Notes under the pieces: generated by a model
Told to the model about the DNA's origin: nothing
What the model saw: the letters and a program-made list of their open reading frames with translations, nothing else
Database searches by the model: none
Shown here: positions 1-5,816 of the stretch, one piece after another
Numbering within the stretch: position 1 is the first letter of the stretch
How the letters are laid out: each line of letters opens with the position of its first letter
Translations under genes and position numbers: made by a program
Source of the DNA: Steroidobacteraceae bacterium
Lineage (GTDB): Bacteria > Pseudomonadota > Gammaproteobacteria > Steroidobacterales > Steroidobacteraceae
Assembly (NCBI GenBank): GCA_023253235.1
Contig: JALRHE010000434.1
Location: 1-5,816 of the forward strand
Reading direction: 5' to 3'
Length of the DNA: 5,816 bases

Positions 1-1862
1 GCGATATCGAAGGTCATACGATCACCGATGGAGAGTCCGAGTCCTTGCTGATATTCGTCCGATATCGACACGAGAGCACGGCCATGCTCCGCCTCGGTCC
101 ACCAGCGACCGGCTACGACTTGATTGTCATCGCCCAAAGACGCTTGCCAAGTGATGTTCTGGTCGCGACGCGCATAACCTTCACCACGCGGATCAGCGAA
201 CTCGATAGTCTCGACCGGCTTGCCGTTGAGTTCGGTTAGGCGAGCACGAATCATCGGCAGTTCACGTGACGTCGCCGCGCCCCGCTCCTTTAGGAAGGCA
301 AAGAAATCTTCGCGCTCGGTCGGCGGAATGTTGATGAAGAAGAAGTTCGGTAGATCCGCCGGCAAACTGCGACGCCAATCGGTCAACAGATCGTTGCGAA
401 CCACAGCCAGCACCAACAAAACCATGATGCCAAGTCCAAAAGCCACGATCTGCACGATGCTCTCCGTGCGGCGACGACCGAGATTGGCGATCCCGTAACG
501 CCAGGACACACCCACCGTTCCACGTAATCGGCCAGCCCCTTGGACCAACAGCCAACCGGCAAGTGCGAGCACGGCTGTAAAAACCGTCAAGCCGACGACG
601 AATCCGAAGAAGAACACCCAGTCGCGCACGACCCAATAGATCAAAAATACGATCGCAGCGATCGCGGGGCCAAAGGCCAACCAAGCCGCTGGCTTGGGCG
701 GGGCAATGTCACGACGCAAGACGCGTATCGCAGGCACCGTGGACAACTGCAATAGTGGCGGCAGAGCAAAACCTGCCAGTAGCGCAACCGCCGTGGCCAG
801 ACCCAGACCGAAAGGCAGCCAGTCCGGTGGAGGCAAATCGGCGCGCAGCAAACCTTGCAGGGCTCGCAGCAACCATTCTTGAGCCAGATAGCCGATCGCC
901 GAACCAACGGCGGCAGCCGCCAGCGCGATGACGAGCAGTTGCACGAGACTCACCGTCAACGTGAAAGCTCGCGATGCGCCCAAGGTTTTCAACAAGGCGA
1001 CAGAATCGAGATGTCGCTGTACATAGCGGCGCGCCGACATGCCGACTGCAATGGCACACAGCAGCACGGCAACGAGGCTCGCGAGACTGAGAAAACGCCC
1101 TGCGCGATCGATGGCGTTCTGGATTTGCGGACTCGCTTCGCTGACGTCACGCAAGCGCTCTCCACGTTGCTTGCGCTCAGCGAGCCAGGGCTTGAAAGCA
1201 GCCACCTGCTCACGCTCGCCAGCGAATAAGGCAGCGTAAGTCGCTCGCGATCCCGGCTGTAGTAAGCGTGTGGCCGGCAGGTCATCGGCATGCATCAACA
1301 AGCTCGGCGCAAGCTCGCCGAAACCACCGCCCTGATCGGGACGCGTGATCAACACTTTCGATATACGGAATGTCGCCGCACCAACCGATACGGTATCGCC
1401 TAGCTTGGCATCGAGAGCCGCCAGCAGTTTGGAGTCTGGCCAAACTTCGCCGCGCGGTGGTCCCGAATCGACTGCAGTCGGTGTCCCGAAAGGCTCGGTC
1501 GCAACGCCCACCGTTCCACGCAAAGGATAAGCGTCGCTGACAGCGCGCAGATTCGCGAGTTGGTTGAGATTGTCGCGAAACACGACGCTCAGCACCGACG
1601 TCGCGTTTGCTGTTTTGAGGCCTCGACGATTCGCTTCGTCGAGATAAGTCGCCGACAGAGGTCGCGACGACTCGAGTCGCAAGTCTGCAGCGAGTACTTC
1701 ATTGGCCTGCAACGCGACCGACTGACCGATGCGATTGACCAGGAATCCCACCCCGGTCAACGCACCGACGGCGACCGTCAATGCCAACAACAACACCGCA
1801 AGTTCACCCGAGCGCCATTCGCGTGCGAGCAATCTCAAGCCGAGCAAGGACGCGCGTGACAT
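1..1862 (-). CDS. ybbP: YbbP-type ABC transporter permease (FtsX/MacB family), 3' end outside window
   Basis: I translated this frame by hand from ATG at 1862 to the window edge: 620 codons without a stop, so only the C-terminal part is missing (the family is about 800-850 residues). The start MSRASLLGLRLLAREWRSGE followed by a first membrane helix (about residues 20-42) is typical of YbbP. Next come a large periplasmic domain (about 43-250), containing YPLRGTVGV around 112-120; an FtsX-type membrane block with helices near 252-271, 302-320 and 349-366; helices near 402-440; another near 470-487; and a second periplasmic domain. That domain contains PADLPNFFFINIPP near 500-513 and AGRWW near 590, both familiar from this family. 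With YbbA it forms an inner-membrane ABC complex of the mechanotransmission/lipid-extraction kind, reported in E. coli to work with TesA; the substrate here is inferred. The start lies 4 bases after the ybbA stop, suggesting translational coupling, and the upstream Shine-Dalgarno is weak. Confidence 0.93.
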   Translation of the reverse strand, partial: MSRASLLGLRLLAREWRSGELAVLLLALTVAVGALTGVGFLVNRIGQSVALQANEVLAADLRLESSRPLSATYLDEANRRGLKTANATSVLSVVFRDNLNQLANLRAVSDAYPLRGTVGVATEPFGTPTAVDSGPPRGEVWPDSKLLAALDAKLGDTVSVGAATFRISKVLITRPDQGGGFGELAPSLLMHADDLPATRLLQPGSRATYAALFAGEREQVAAFKPWLAERKQRGERLRDVSEASPQIQNAIDRAGRFLSLASLVAVLLCAIAVGMSARRYVQRHLDSVALLKTLGASRAFTLTVSLVQLLVIALAAAAVGSAIGYLAQEWLLRALQGLLRADLPPPDWLPFGLGLATAVALLAGFALPPLLQLSTVPAIRVLRRDIAPPKPAAWLAFGPAIAAIVFLIYWVVRDWVFFFGFVVGLTVFTAVLALAGWLLVQGAGRLRGTVGVSWRYGIANLGRRRTESIVQIVAFGLGIMVLLVLAVVRNDLLTDWRRSLPADLPNFFFINIPPTEREDFFAFLKERGAATSRELPMIRARLTELNGKPVETIEFADPRGEGYARRDQNITWQASLGDDNQVVAGRWWTEAEHGRALVSISDEYQQGLGLSIGDRMTFDI

Positions 1863-1866
1863 GGCT

Positions 1867-2544
1867 TCAACCCGACGTGAGCTGCCCCGCCTCCATGATC
1901 AAACTGCGCCCGCAGCGAGCAGCCAGCGTTCGATCATGGGTGACGAGTACGAGCGTGGTACCGGAATCGGCATTCAAGGCAAATAGCAGATCGGCGATCT
2001 TCGCGCCGGTGCTGGTGTCGAGATTGCCAGTCGGCTCATCGGCGAAGAGTACGGCCGGTCGCATCACAAAAGCCCGGGCAATTGCGACACGCTGCTGCTC
2101 ACCGCCCGACAACTGGCGCGGATAGTGCCCGATGCGGGCGCGCAAACCGACATGATCGAGGGCATCGGTGGCGGCCTGACGTGCATCGGACCGACCGGCA
2201 AGTTCGAGCGGTAGCATCACGTTCTCGAGCGCCGTCAGCGCCGGAATCAAGTGAAAAGACTGGAATACGAAACCGACCCGCTCGGCTCGCAGACGGGCAC
2301 GACCGTCTTCATCGAGCGCCGAGAGATCTTCGCCATCGAGCAACACACGGCCGCGAGTCGGCAAATCGAGACCTGCTAACAGCGCGAGCAACGTCGACTT
2401 GCCGGCGCCCGAGGCGCCGACGATGGCGACCGATTCGCCTGCGCAAATATGCAGGGAAACATCCTGGACGATGGTCAGCGTCCCTTCTGGACTGCTAACC
2501 TGTTTGCACAATCCCTGTGCCTCGAGGACGATATCTTTGGTCAC
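1867..2544 (-). CDS. ybbA: YbbA-type ABC transporter ATP-binding protein
   Basis: This 225-residue ATPase powers the YbbP permease; it is a cytoplasmic MacB/LolD-like subunit. All nucleotide-binding motifs are visible: Walker A GASGAGKST (43-51), Q-loop Q95, signature LSGGEQQ (145-151), Walker B AVLFADE (164-170, catalytic E170), D-loop region GNLD (173-176) and switch H203. The length agrees with the usual 220-235 residues. The open frame continues upstream to an ATG at 2652, but I choose GTG at 2544. The added 36 residues are not ABC-like and would run antisense to tesA codons. A good Shine-Dalgarno (AAGGA, minus strand, 2556-2552) sits 7 bases before the GTG, and the domain then starts at once with TKDIVLEAQGL. 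It overlaps the divergent tesA by 8 bases at the 5' end and is followed 4 bases later by ybbP, so the two minus-strand genes are almost surely one operon. Its promoter must lie within tesA. Confidence 0.93.
   Translation of the reverse strand: MTKDIVLEAQGLCKQVSSPEGTLTIVQDVSLHICAGESVAIVGASGAGKSTLLALLAGLDLPTRGRVLLDGEDLSALDEDGRARLRAERVGFVFQSFHLIPALTALENVMLPLELAGRSDARQAATDALDHVGLRARIGHYPRQLSGGEQQRVAIARAFVMRPAVLFADEPTGNLDTSTGAKIADLLFALNADSGTTLVLVTHDRTLAARCGRSLIMEAGQLTSG
2524..2528 (+). promoter_or_regulatory. Ribosome-binding site deciding the TTG start of tesA
   Basis: GAGGA lies 8 bases upstream of TTG at 2537, an ideal spacing, and is the best Shine-Dalgarno in the area. It supports the non-ATG start that gives TesA a complete signal peptide. 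The site lies inside the antisense ybbA coding region. Confidence 0.7.
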
Positions 2545-2548
2545 GAAA
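2536..2548. promoter_or_regulatory. Imperfect palindrome over the two divergent start codons
   Basis: The 13 bases TTTGGTCACGAAA match their reverse complement except at the centre and two symmetric positions (pattern TTTnGTnACnAAA). The element contains the tesA TTG and the ybbA GTG. It explains why both proteins begin with the same short V-T-K string. It might be a regulator-binding dyad, but it is short and may be chance or a coding by-product. Confidence 0.2.
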
Positions 2549-3172
2549 CGATCCTTCGTTGCTGCTCTGCTGATGTTCGCGCTGCCGATGCTCGGCATCG
2601 CGGCGCCCACGCCTGCCTCAACGCCGAAAATTCTCGTGTTGGGCGACAGCATCAGCGCTGGTTACGGTTTGGCAGCCAACGAGGGCTGGGTAAGCCTGCT
2701 GCAAAACCGACTGAAGGCGCAAGGTTACGGGTACCGCGTCGTCAATGCCAGCGTCACGGGCGAAACGACGACCGGTGGCCTCGCGAGGCTCCCGCGCGCC
2801 CTATCTTTGCATCGACCCGCGATCGTCGTCATCGAGCTAGGCGGGAACGACGGGCTGCGTGGACTACCCCTCGACACGTCGCGCGCTAATCTTCAAAAAA
2901 TGATCGATTTGTCCCGTAAGGCCGGTGCTGCAGTGCTGCTGCTCGGCATGAAGATTCCGCCCAACTACGGTCCGCGCTATGCGAGTGAGTTCGAACGTCT
3001 GTACGCCGACCTCGCCCGTCGGAACAAATTGGCTTTCGAACCTTTCTTCCTCGACAAGATCGCCTTGGCCGACGGCATGATGCAGGAGGATGGGATCCAC
3101 CCGACTGCCAAGGCCCAGCCGATCATGCTCGAAACGCTGTGGCCACGCCTAGCGCCGTTGTTACGACGCTGA
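2537..3172 (+). CDS. tesA: Acyl-CoA thioesterase I / lysophospholipase L1 (SGNH hydrolase), secreted
   Basis: This SGNH-family esterase is 211 residues from the chosen TTG start, close to the 208 of E. coli TesA. It hydrolyses acyl thioesters and lysophospholipids, normally in the periplasm. Visible blocks are GDSIS (36-40, nucleophile Ser38), the Gly75 oxyanion block in NASVTGET, GGND (102-105, Asn104) and DGIHP (185-189, Asp185 and His188 completing the triad). IPPNYGPRY also matches TesA. With TTG at 2537 the protein begins MVTKRSFVAALLMFALPMLG: a Lys-Arg n-region and hydrophobic core, with likely signal cleavage around residues 22-27. GAGGA at 2524-2528 is 8 bases before this TTG. The in-frame ATG at 2573 would delete the charged n-region and is less likely. 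The longer upstream frame lies antisense to ybbA and is not TesA-like. It is divergent from ybbA-ybbP, whose E. coli products are reported to associate with TesA, and is followed 47 bases later by fadD. Confidence 0.94.
   Translation: MVTKRSFVAALLMFALPMLGIAAPTPASTPKILVLGDSISAGYGLAANEGWVSLLQNRLKAQGYGYRVVNASVTGETTTGGLARLPRALSLHRPAIVVIELGGNDGLRGLPLDTSRANLQKMIDLSRKAGAAVLLLGMKIPPNYGPRYASEFERLYADLARRNKLAFEPFFLDKIALADGMMQEDGIHPTAKAQPIMLETLWPRLAPLLRR
2552..2556 (-). promoter_or_regulatory. Ribosome-binding site deciding the GTG start of ybbA
   Basis: On the minus strand this reads AAGGA, 7 bases before GTG at 2544 (within the longer GAAGGAT). It favours the GTG start over the ATG at 2652 far upstream. 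The site lies within the early tesA codons for residues 6-7. Confidence 0.7.
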
Positions 3173-3219
3173 AGCGTCTGCAATTGCCATCGGAAGTGAG
3201 CTCCGGCTAGAGTTCGGCC
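3173..3219 (+). other. tesA-fadD intergenic gap (47 bases)
   Basis: No hairpin with a T-run and no clear promoter is seen, so tesA and fadD may be co-transcribed. The only candidate ribosome-binding site for fadD is a weak TAGAG at 3208-3212, 7 bases before the ATG. A GGAAGTGAG string at 3192-3200 is richer in purines but too far from the start. Confidence 0.4.
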
Positions 3220-4893
3220 ATGTCAAAACCCTGGTTGCAGTCTTATCCGCCCGGCGTCCCAGCCGAAATCGATTCCACTCGCTATGCGTCGATCGCGCAA
3301 ATGGCCGACGAAAGTTTCGGCAAGTTTGCTGAACGCACGGCGTATGTGCAGATGGGGCGCCAGCTGAGCTACGGCGAGCTCGACGCCAAATCGAAAGCCT
3401 TTGCCGGCTGGCTGCAGCAAAAGGCAAAGCTGCAACGTGGCGCTCGCGTCGCGATCATGATGCCGAACGTACTGCAGTATCCGATCGCTTTGTTCGGTGT
3501 ACTGCGCGCAGGCGGCACGGTGGTCAATACGAATCCGCTCTACACGGCGCGCGAACTTGAGCACCAGCTGAAAGACTCCGGCGCCGAAGTGATCGTGATC
3601 CTCGAGAACTTCGCACACGTGCTGCAGGAGGTCATCGAACATACCAACGTTCGCCAAGTGATCGTCACCAGCGTCGGCGAACTGCTCGGCTTCCCCAAGG
3701 GATCGATCGTCGATTTCGTCGTACGGCGGATTCGTAAAGCGGTTCCGCCTTGGTCGTTACCGGGCGCGCTGCGCTTCAGTGACGTGCTCGCCGAAGGCAT
3801 TGCCCTGCCGTACAACCCGGTCGCCTTGAACCACGCCGATTTGGCCTTCCTGCAATATACGGGGGGTACCACGGGCGTTTCGAAGGGCGCTATGCTCAGC
3901 CACGGCAACATGGTCGCGAACGTGTTGCAATCCTCAGCTTGGATCGCCGACACGCTGCCACCAGGCGAGCATCACACGGCGATCACCGCGCTGCCGCTCT
4001 ATCACATCTTTGCGCTGACGGCGAACTGCATCCTGTTCCTGCGACTGGGCTGGACCAACGTGCTGATCACCAATCCACGTGATTTCCCGGCTTTTGTCAA
4101 AGAATTGAAACAGCACAAGTTCACTTATATCTCGGGCGTCAATACGCTGTTCAATGCCTTACTGCACACACCCGGATTCGATACCGTCGATTTCAGCCAC
4201 TTGCGCTGCACTTTGGGTGGCGGGATGGCGGTGCAACGAGCCGTAGCAGAGCACTGGAAGAAAGTAACCGGCTGCATCCTCACCCAGGCTTGGGGTTTGA
4301 CGGAAACCTCGCCTGCCGCTTGCATCAATCCGGCCAACGAAGACTTCAACGATTCCATCGGTTTGCCGATTTCTTCGACGGAAGTGGCGATCATGAACGA
4401 TGCCGGCGAGCCCTTGCCCATCGGTGAGTCTGGGGAAATTTGCGTTCGTGGTCCTCAGGTGATGCAGGGCTACTACAACCGCCCCGATGAAACCGCCAAG
4501 GTGATGCTCGAGGGTGGCTGGCTGCGCACCGGCGACATCGGCCGCATGGATACCCGCGGTTACGTCTATATCGAAGACCGCAAGAAAGACATGATCAACG
4601 TGTCGGGTTTCAACGTGTACCCGAACGAAGTAGAGAGTGTTGCGGTAACCCACTCCGGCGTGCTCGAAGCTGCCGCCGTCGCCAAGGCCGATGAGCGTTC
4701 GGGTGAGGTCGTTGCCCTGTTCATCGTTCGCAAAGATCCAGCGCTGACGGCCGACGCCATTATCGAGCACTGCCGTGCCGCTCTAACCGGATACAAGGTT
4801 CCGAAGTACGTGTACTTCAAGAACGATCTTCCGAAGACCAACGTCGGGAAGATCCTACGTCGTGAATTGCGCGACGAGGCGCAGAAGCTCTAG
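3220..4893 (+). CDS. fadD: Long-chain-fatty-acid--CoA ligase (FadD)
   Basis: This enzyme activates fatty acids with ATP and CoA via an acyl-adenylate, at the inner face of the membrane, feeding beta-oxidation or phospholipid synthesis. The protein has 557 residues against 561 in E. coli FadD and aligns along its whole length from the first residues (MSKPWLQSYPPGVPAEID). Adenylate-forming motifs are intact: P-loop YTGGTTGVSKGA (213-224); LPLYHIFAL (258-266); GVNTLFNALL (306-315); WGLTETSP (358-365, Glu362); the fatty-acyl-CoA synthetase signature around GGWLRTGDIG (432-441, Asp439) to EDRKKDMINVSGFNVYPNE (452-470, Arg454); and PKTNVGKILRREL (538-550) with catalytic Lys544. This identifies FadD rather than acetyl- or medium-chain ligases, although chain-length preference cannot be read from sequence. 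It follows tesA on the same strand and converges on the dgt-like gene, with 22 bases between the two stops. Confidence 0.96.
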   Translation: MSKPWLQSYPPGVPAEIDSTRYASIAQMADESFGKFAERTAYVQMGRQLSYGELDAKSKAFAGWLQQKAKLQRGARVAIMMPNVLQYPIALFGVLRAGGTVVNTNPLYTARELEHQLKDSGAEVIVILENFAHVLQEVIEHTNVRQVIVTSVGELLGFPKGSIVDFVVRRIRKAVPPWSLPGALRFSDVLAEGIALPYNPVALNHADLAFLQYTGGTTGVSKGAMLSHGNMVANVLQSSAWIADTLPPGEHHTAITALPLYHIFALTANCILFLRLGWTNVLITNPRDFPAFVKELKQHKFTYISGVNTLFNALLHTPGFDTVDFSHLRCTLGGGMAVQRAVAEHWKKVTGCILTQAWGLTETSPAACINPANEDFNDSIGLPISSTEVAIMNDAGEPLPIGESGEICVRGPQVMQGYYNRPDETAKVMLEGGWLRTGDIGRMDTRGYVYIEDRKKDMINVSGFNVYPNEVESVAVTHSGVLEAAAVAKADERSGEVVALFIVRKDPALTADAIIEHCRAALTGYKVPKYVYFKNDLPKTNVGKILRRELRDEAQKL

Positions 4894-4903
4894 TCGAAGA
4901 TCA

Positions 4904-4926
4904 GGCGATCAAAAATCAGGATCGCT
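4904..4926. terminator. Weak hairpin between convergent fadD and dgt-like gene
   Basis: A perfect 6-base inverted repeat GCGATC (4905-4910) / GATCGC (4920-4925) encloses a 9-base loop and can be extended by a G-U pair. It sits just after the fadD stop and overlaps the end of the convergent gene. No T-run follows on either strand, so it is not a canonical intrinsic terminator. It could only be a weak bidirectional one. Confidence 0.25.
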
Positions 4927-5815
4927 CGCCGGGGCTGAACAAGCGGCGATGTTCGACGATCGCATAGCGATCCGTCATGCCGGCAACGTAATCGGCAACG
5001 ACTCTGGCACGACCGGTCTTGCCATGCGATTGCTCCGCATTGGCCGCAGCCTGACGGTGCTCGTCGGGCAGCAGGTCGATGTCTTGCATGAAACCCTCGA
5101 ACAACTCGCGTAGCACCTTACGCGCTTTGTTGGTCATGCGAAGCACACGATAGTGGCGGTAGAGATGCGTGTTGAGGAATCGCTTCAGTTCGAGGTGCTC
5201 CTCGCGTACCGCGTCGCTCATGACGATGAGCGGTGCTGTCTGCGCACGCACGGCATCGATCGATTGCGGTGCGAGGTCGGTGATTCGGGCGGTGCTTGCT
5301 GAAACGACATCGCGCACCACCCGATCGATCATGCGACGGATGGTCTCGTGCACCAGACGCCGACCGGTCAAATTAGGGTAGCGCGTGACGACATCGGTGT
5401 ATTCGCGGCCGAACAGACTCACTTCACGTAGCGCATTGATATCGAGCAGGCCCGCGCGCAAGCCGTCGTCGACATCGTGATTGTTGTATGCAATCGCATC
5501 GGCGAGGTTGGCGAGCTGCGCCTCTAGCCCCGGTTGGCGACGCTCAATGAAACGCAGCCCGAGCTCACCCAGATTGCGGGCGTTCTGTGCAGAGCAGTGC
5601 TTGAGAATGCCTTCGCGAGTCTCGAAGGTCAGATTCAATCCGGGAAAGTCCGCGTATCGCTCTTCCAGCAGATCGACCACGCGCAGCGATTGCATTAGCG
5701 GCACCAGGTGACTCTCAGTTACGTGGCTCATGTAGAGCTTTCCGCCAAACCAGCCATGAAAAACTGCACTGCCAAAAGCAATCAGCGCGGCGAGTATTAA
5801 CAATAGCGAATCCAT
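4916..5815 (-). CDS. dgt: dGTP triphosphohydrolase-like protein (Dgt family), N-terminus replaced or chimeric
   Basis: From about residue 42 on, this 299-residue frame is a clear Dgt-family C-terminal part: QSLRVVDLLEERY (42-54), LNLTFETREGILKHC (60-74), LEAQLANLADAIAYNNHD (97-114) and a C-terminal DYVAGMTDRYAIVEHRRLF. Dgt enzymes are HD-domain hydrolases that cleave dGTP to deoxyguanosine and triphosphate. The Asp of LADAIAY (Asp106) is the last metal ligand of the H...HD...D site. The first His and the HD pair, which lie in the roughly 120 N-terminal residues of normal Dgt proteins (family about 370-500 residues), are absent. Residues 1-41 instead form a hydrophobic helix (about 4-20) followed by GWFGGKLYMSHV, unlike any Dgt start. 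As written the protein should not be catalytically active. The ATG lies one base from the window edge, so an upstream extension or ribosome-binding site cannot be judged. It may be a true fusion, a deletion remnant or an assembly join. Confidence 0.8.
   Translation of the reverse strand: MDSLLLILAALIAFGSAVFHGWFGGKLYMSHVTESHLVPLMQSLRVVDLLEERYADFPGLNLTFETREGILKHCSAQNARNLGELGLRFIERRQPGLEAQLANLADAIAYNNHDVDDGLRAGLLDINALREVSLFGREYTDVVTRYPNLTGRRLVHETIRRMIDRVVRDVVSASTARITDLAPQSIDAVRAQTAPLIVMSDAVREEHLELKRFLNTHLYRHYRVLRMTNKARKVLRELFEGFMQDIDLLPDEHRQAAANAEQSHGKTGRARVVADYVAGMTDRYAIVEHRRLFSPGERS
5687..5815 (-). other. Non-Dgt N-terminal membrane segment (residues 1-43 of the fused frame)
   Basis: The segment begins MDSLLLILAALIAFGSAVFH, a good membrane helix, then WFGGKLYM and ESHLVPLM. 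From memory it resembles the start of small multi-helix membrane proteins that have a WFGG(R/K)xYM motif followed by a Pro-Leu-x-(K/R)-Ser-Leu stretch and further helices. That resemblance is inference, not a search result. The switch to Dgt-like sequence falls at the Gln-Ser-Leu codons (5684-5692), where both families would carry a similar Ser-Leu pair. Confidence 0.5.
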
Positions 5816-5816
5816 C

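Noticed and set aside
262..1059. Open frames on both strands in 1-1862 (for example 262-684 and 709-1059 minus; 855-1229 plus)
   Set aside because: The minus-strand frame from 1862 to the edge reads continuously as YbbP with family motifs throughout; these other frames are its shadows.
511..1520. Exact 14-base direct repeat CCCACCGTTCCACG at 511-524 and 1507-1520
   Set aside because: Both copies are in frame in ybbP and encode the same Arg-Gly-Thr-Val-Gly string (near residues 115 and 447). There is no flanking similarity, so coincidence or similar codon use is enough.
2504..2535. Possible promoter for tesA: TTGCAC (2504-2509) and GATATC (2530-2535)
   Set aside because: The 20-base spacing is too long, and the -10-like element would lie after the ribosome-binding site of the chosen start. 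No convincing promoter could be assigned.
2399..2536. Upstream ATG extension of tesA to 2399
   Set aside because: It would run 46 codons antisense to ybbA and bury the signal peptide inside the protein. The TTG at 2537 with GAGGA in front gives a normal TesA.
2545..2652. Upstream ATG extension of ybbA to 2652
   Set aside because: The extra 36 residues are not ABC-like, they mirror tesA signal-peptide codons, and a good Shine-Dalgarno supports GTG at 2544.
4159..4770. Long minus-strand open frame (203 codons) opposite fadD, with shorter ones at 3223-3657 and 3540-3953
   Set aside because: These frames lie wholly antisense to a well-conserved fadD. Their translations show no recognisable domain and an Arg/His-rich composition typical of shadow frames in GC-rich genes.

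Overview
The window reads as chromosomal DNA of a moderately GC-rich gammaproteobacterium. The reasons are the close resemblance of the FadD and TesA proteins to their Escherichia coli counterparts, and the divergent tesA/ybbA-ybbP arrangement also known from E. coli. The lineage cannot be named from sequence alone. Almost every base is coding. I found no rRNA or tRNA gene, CRISPR array or insertion sequence.

Layout: (1) Positions 1-1862, minus strand, hold the first 620 codons of a YbbP-type FtsX/MacB-family ABC permease that runs off the left edge. (2) Positions 1867-2544, minus strand, hold its ATPase, ybbA, which starts at GTG and ends 4 bases before the permease start. (3) Positions 2537-3172, plus strand, hold tesA, a secreted SGNH-type thioesterase/lysophospholipase that probably starts at TTG. 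The tesA and ybbA reading frames overlap head to head by 8 bases, so each ribosome-binding site lies inside the other gene. (4) Positions 3220-4893, plus strand, hold a full-length fadD long-chain acyl-CoA ligase, 47 bases after tesA. (5) Positions 4916-5815, minus strand and convergent with fadD, hold the C-terminal part of a dGTP triphosphohydrolase-like protein (Dgt family). Its first roughly 42 residues are not Dgt-like; they look like the start of a small membrane protein.

How the genes fit together: YbbA and YbbP form an ABC system that acts with TesA on hydrophobic or lipid-like molecules at the inner membrane and periplasm. FadD activates free fatty acids to acyl-CoA in the cytoplasm. 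The first four genes therefore make a plausible lipid release and reuse module: TesA hydrolyses esters or thioesters, and FadD re-activates the fatty acids. The Dgt-like gene belongs to nucleotide metabolism and looks unrelated.

The two points most worth checking are the chimeric N-terminus of the Dgt-like gene (true fusion, deletion or assembly join near 5684-5696) and the shared, imperfectly palindromic start region of tesA and ybbA. I see no convincing wholly new system; the core is a known one with an unusual edge.
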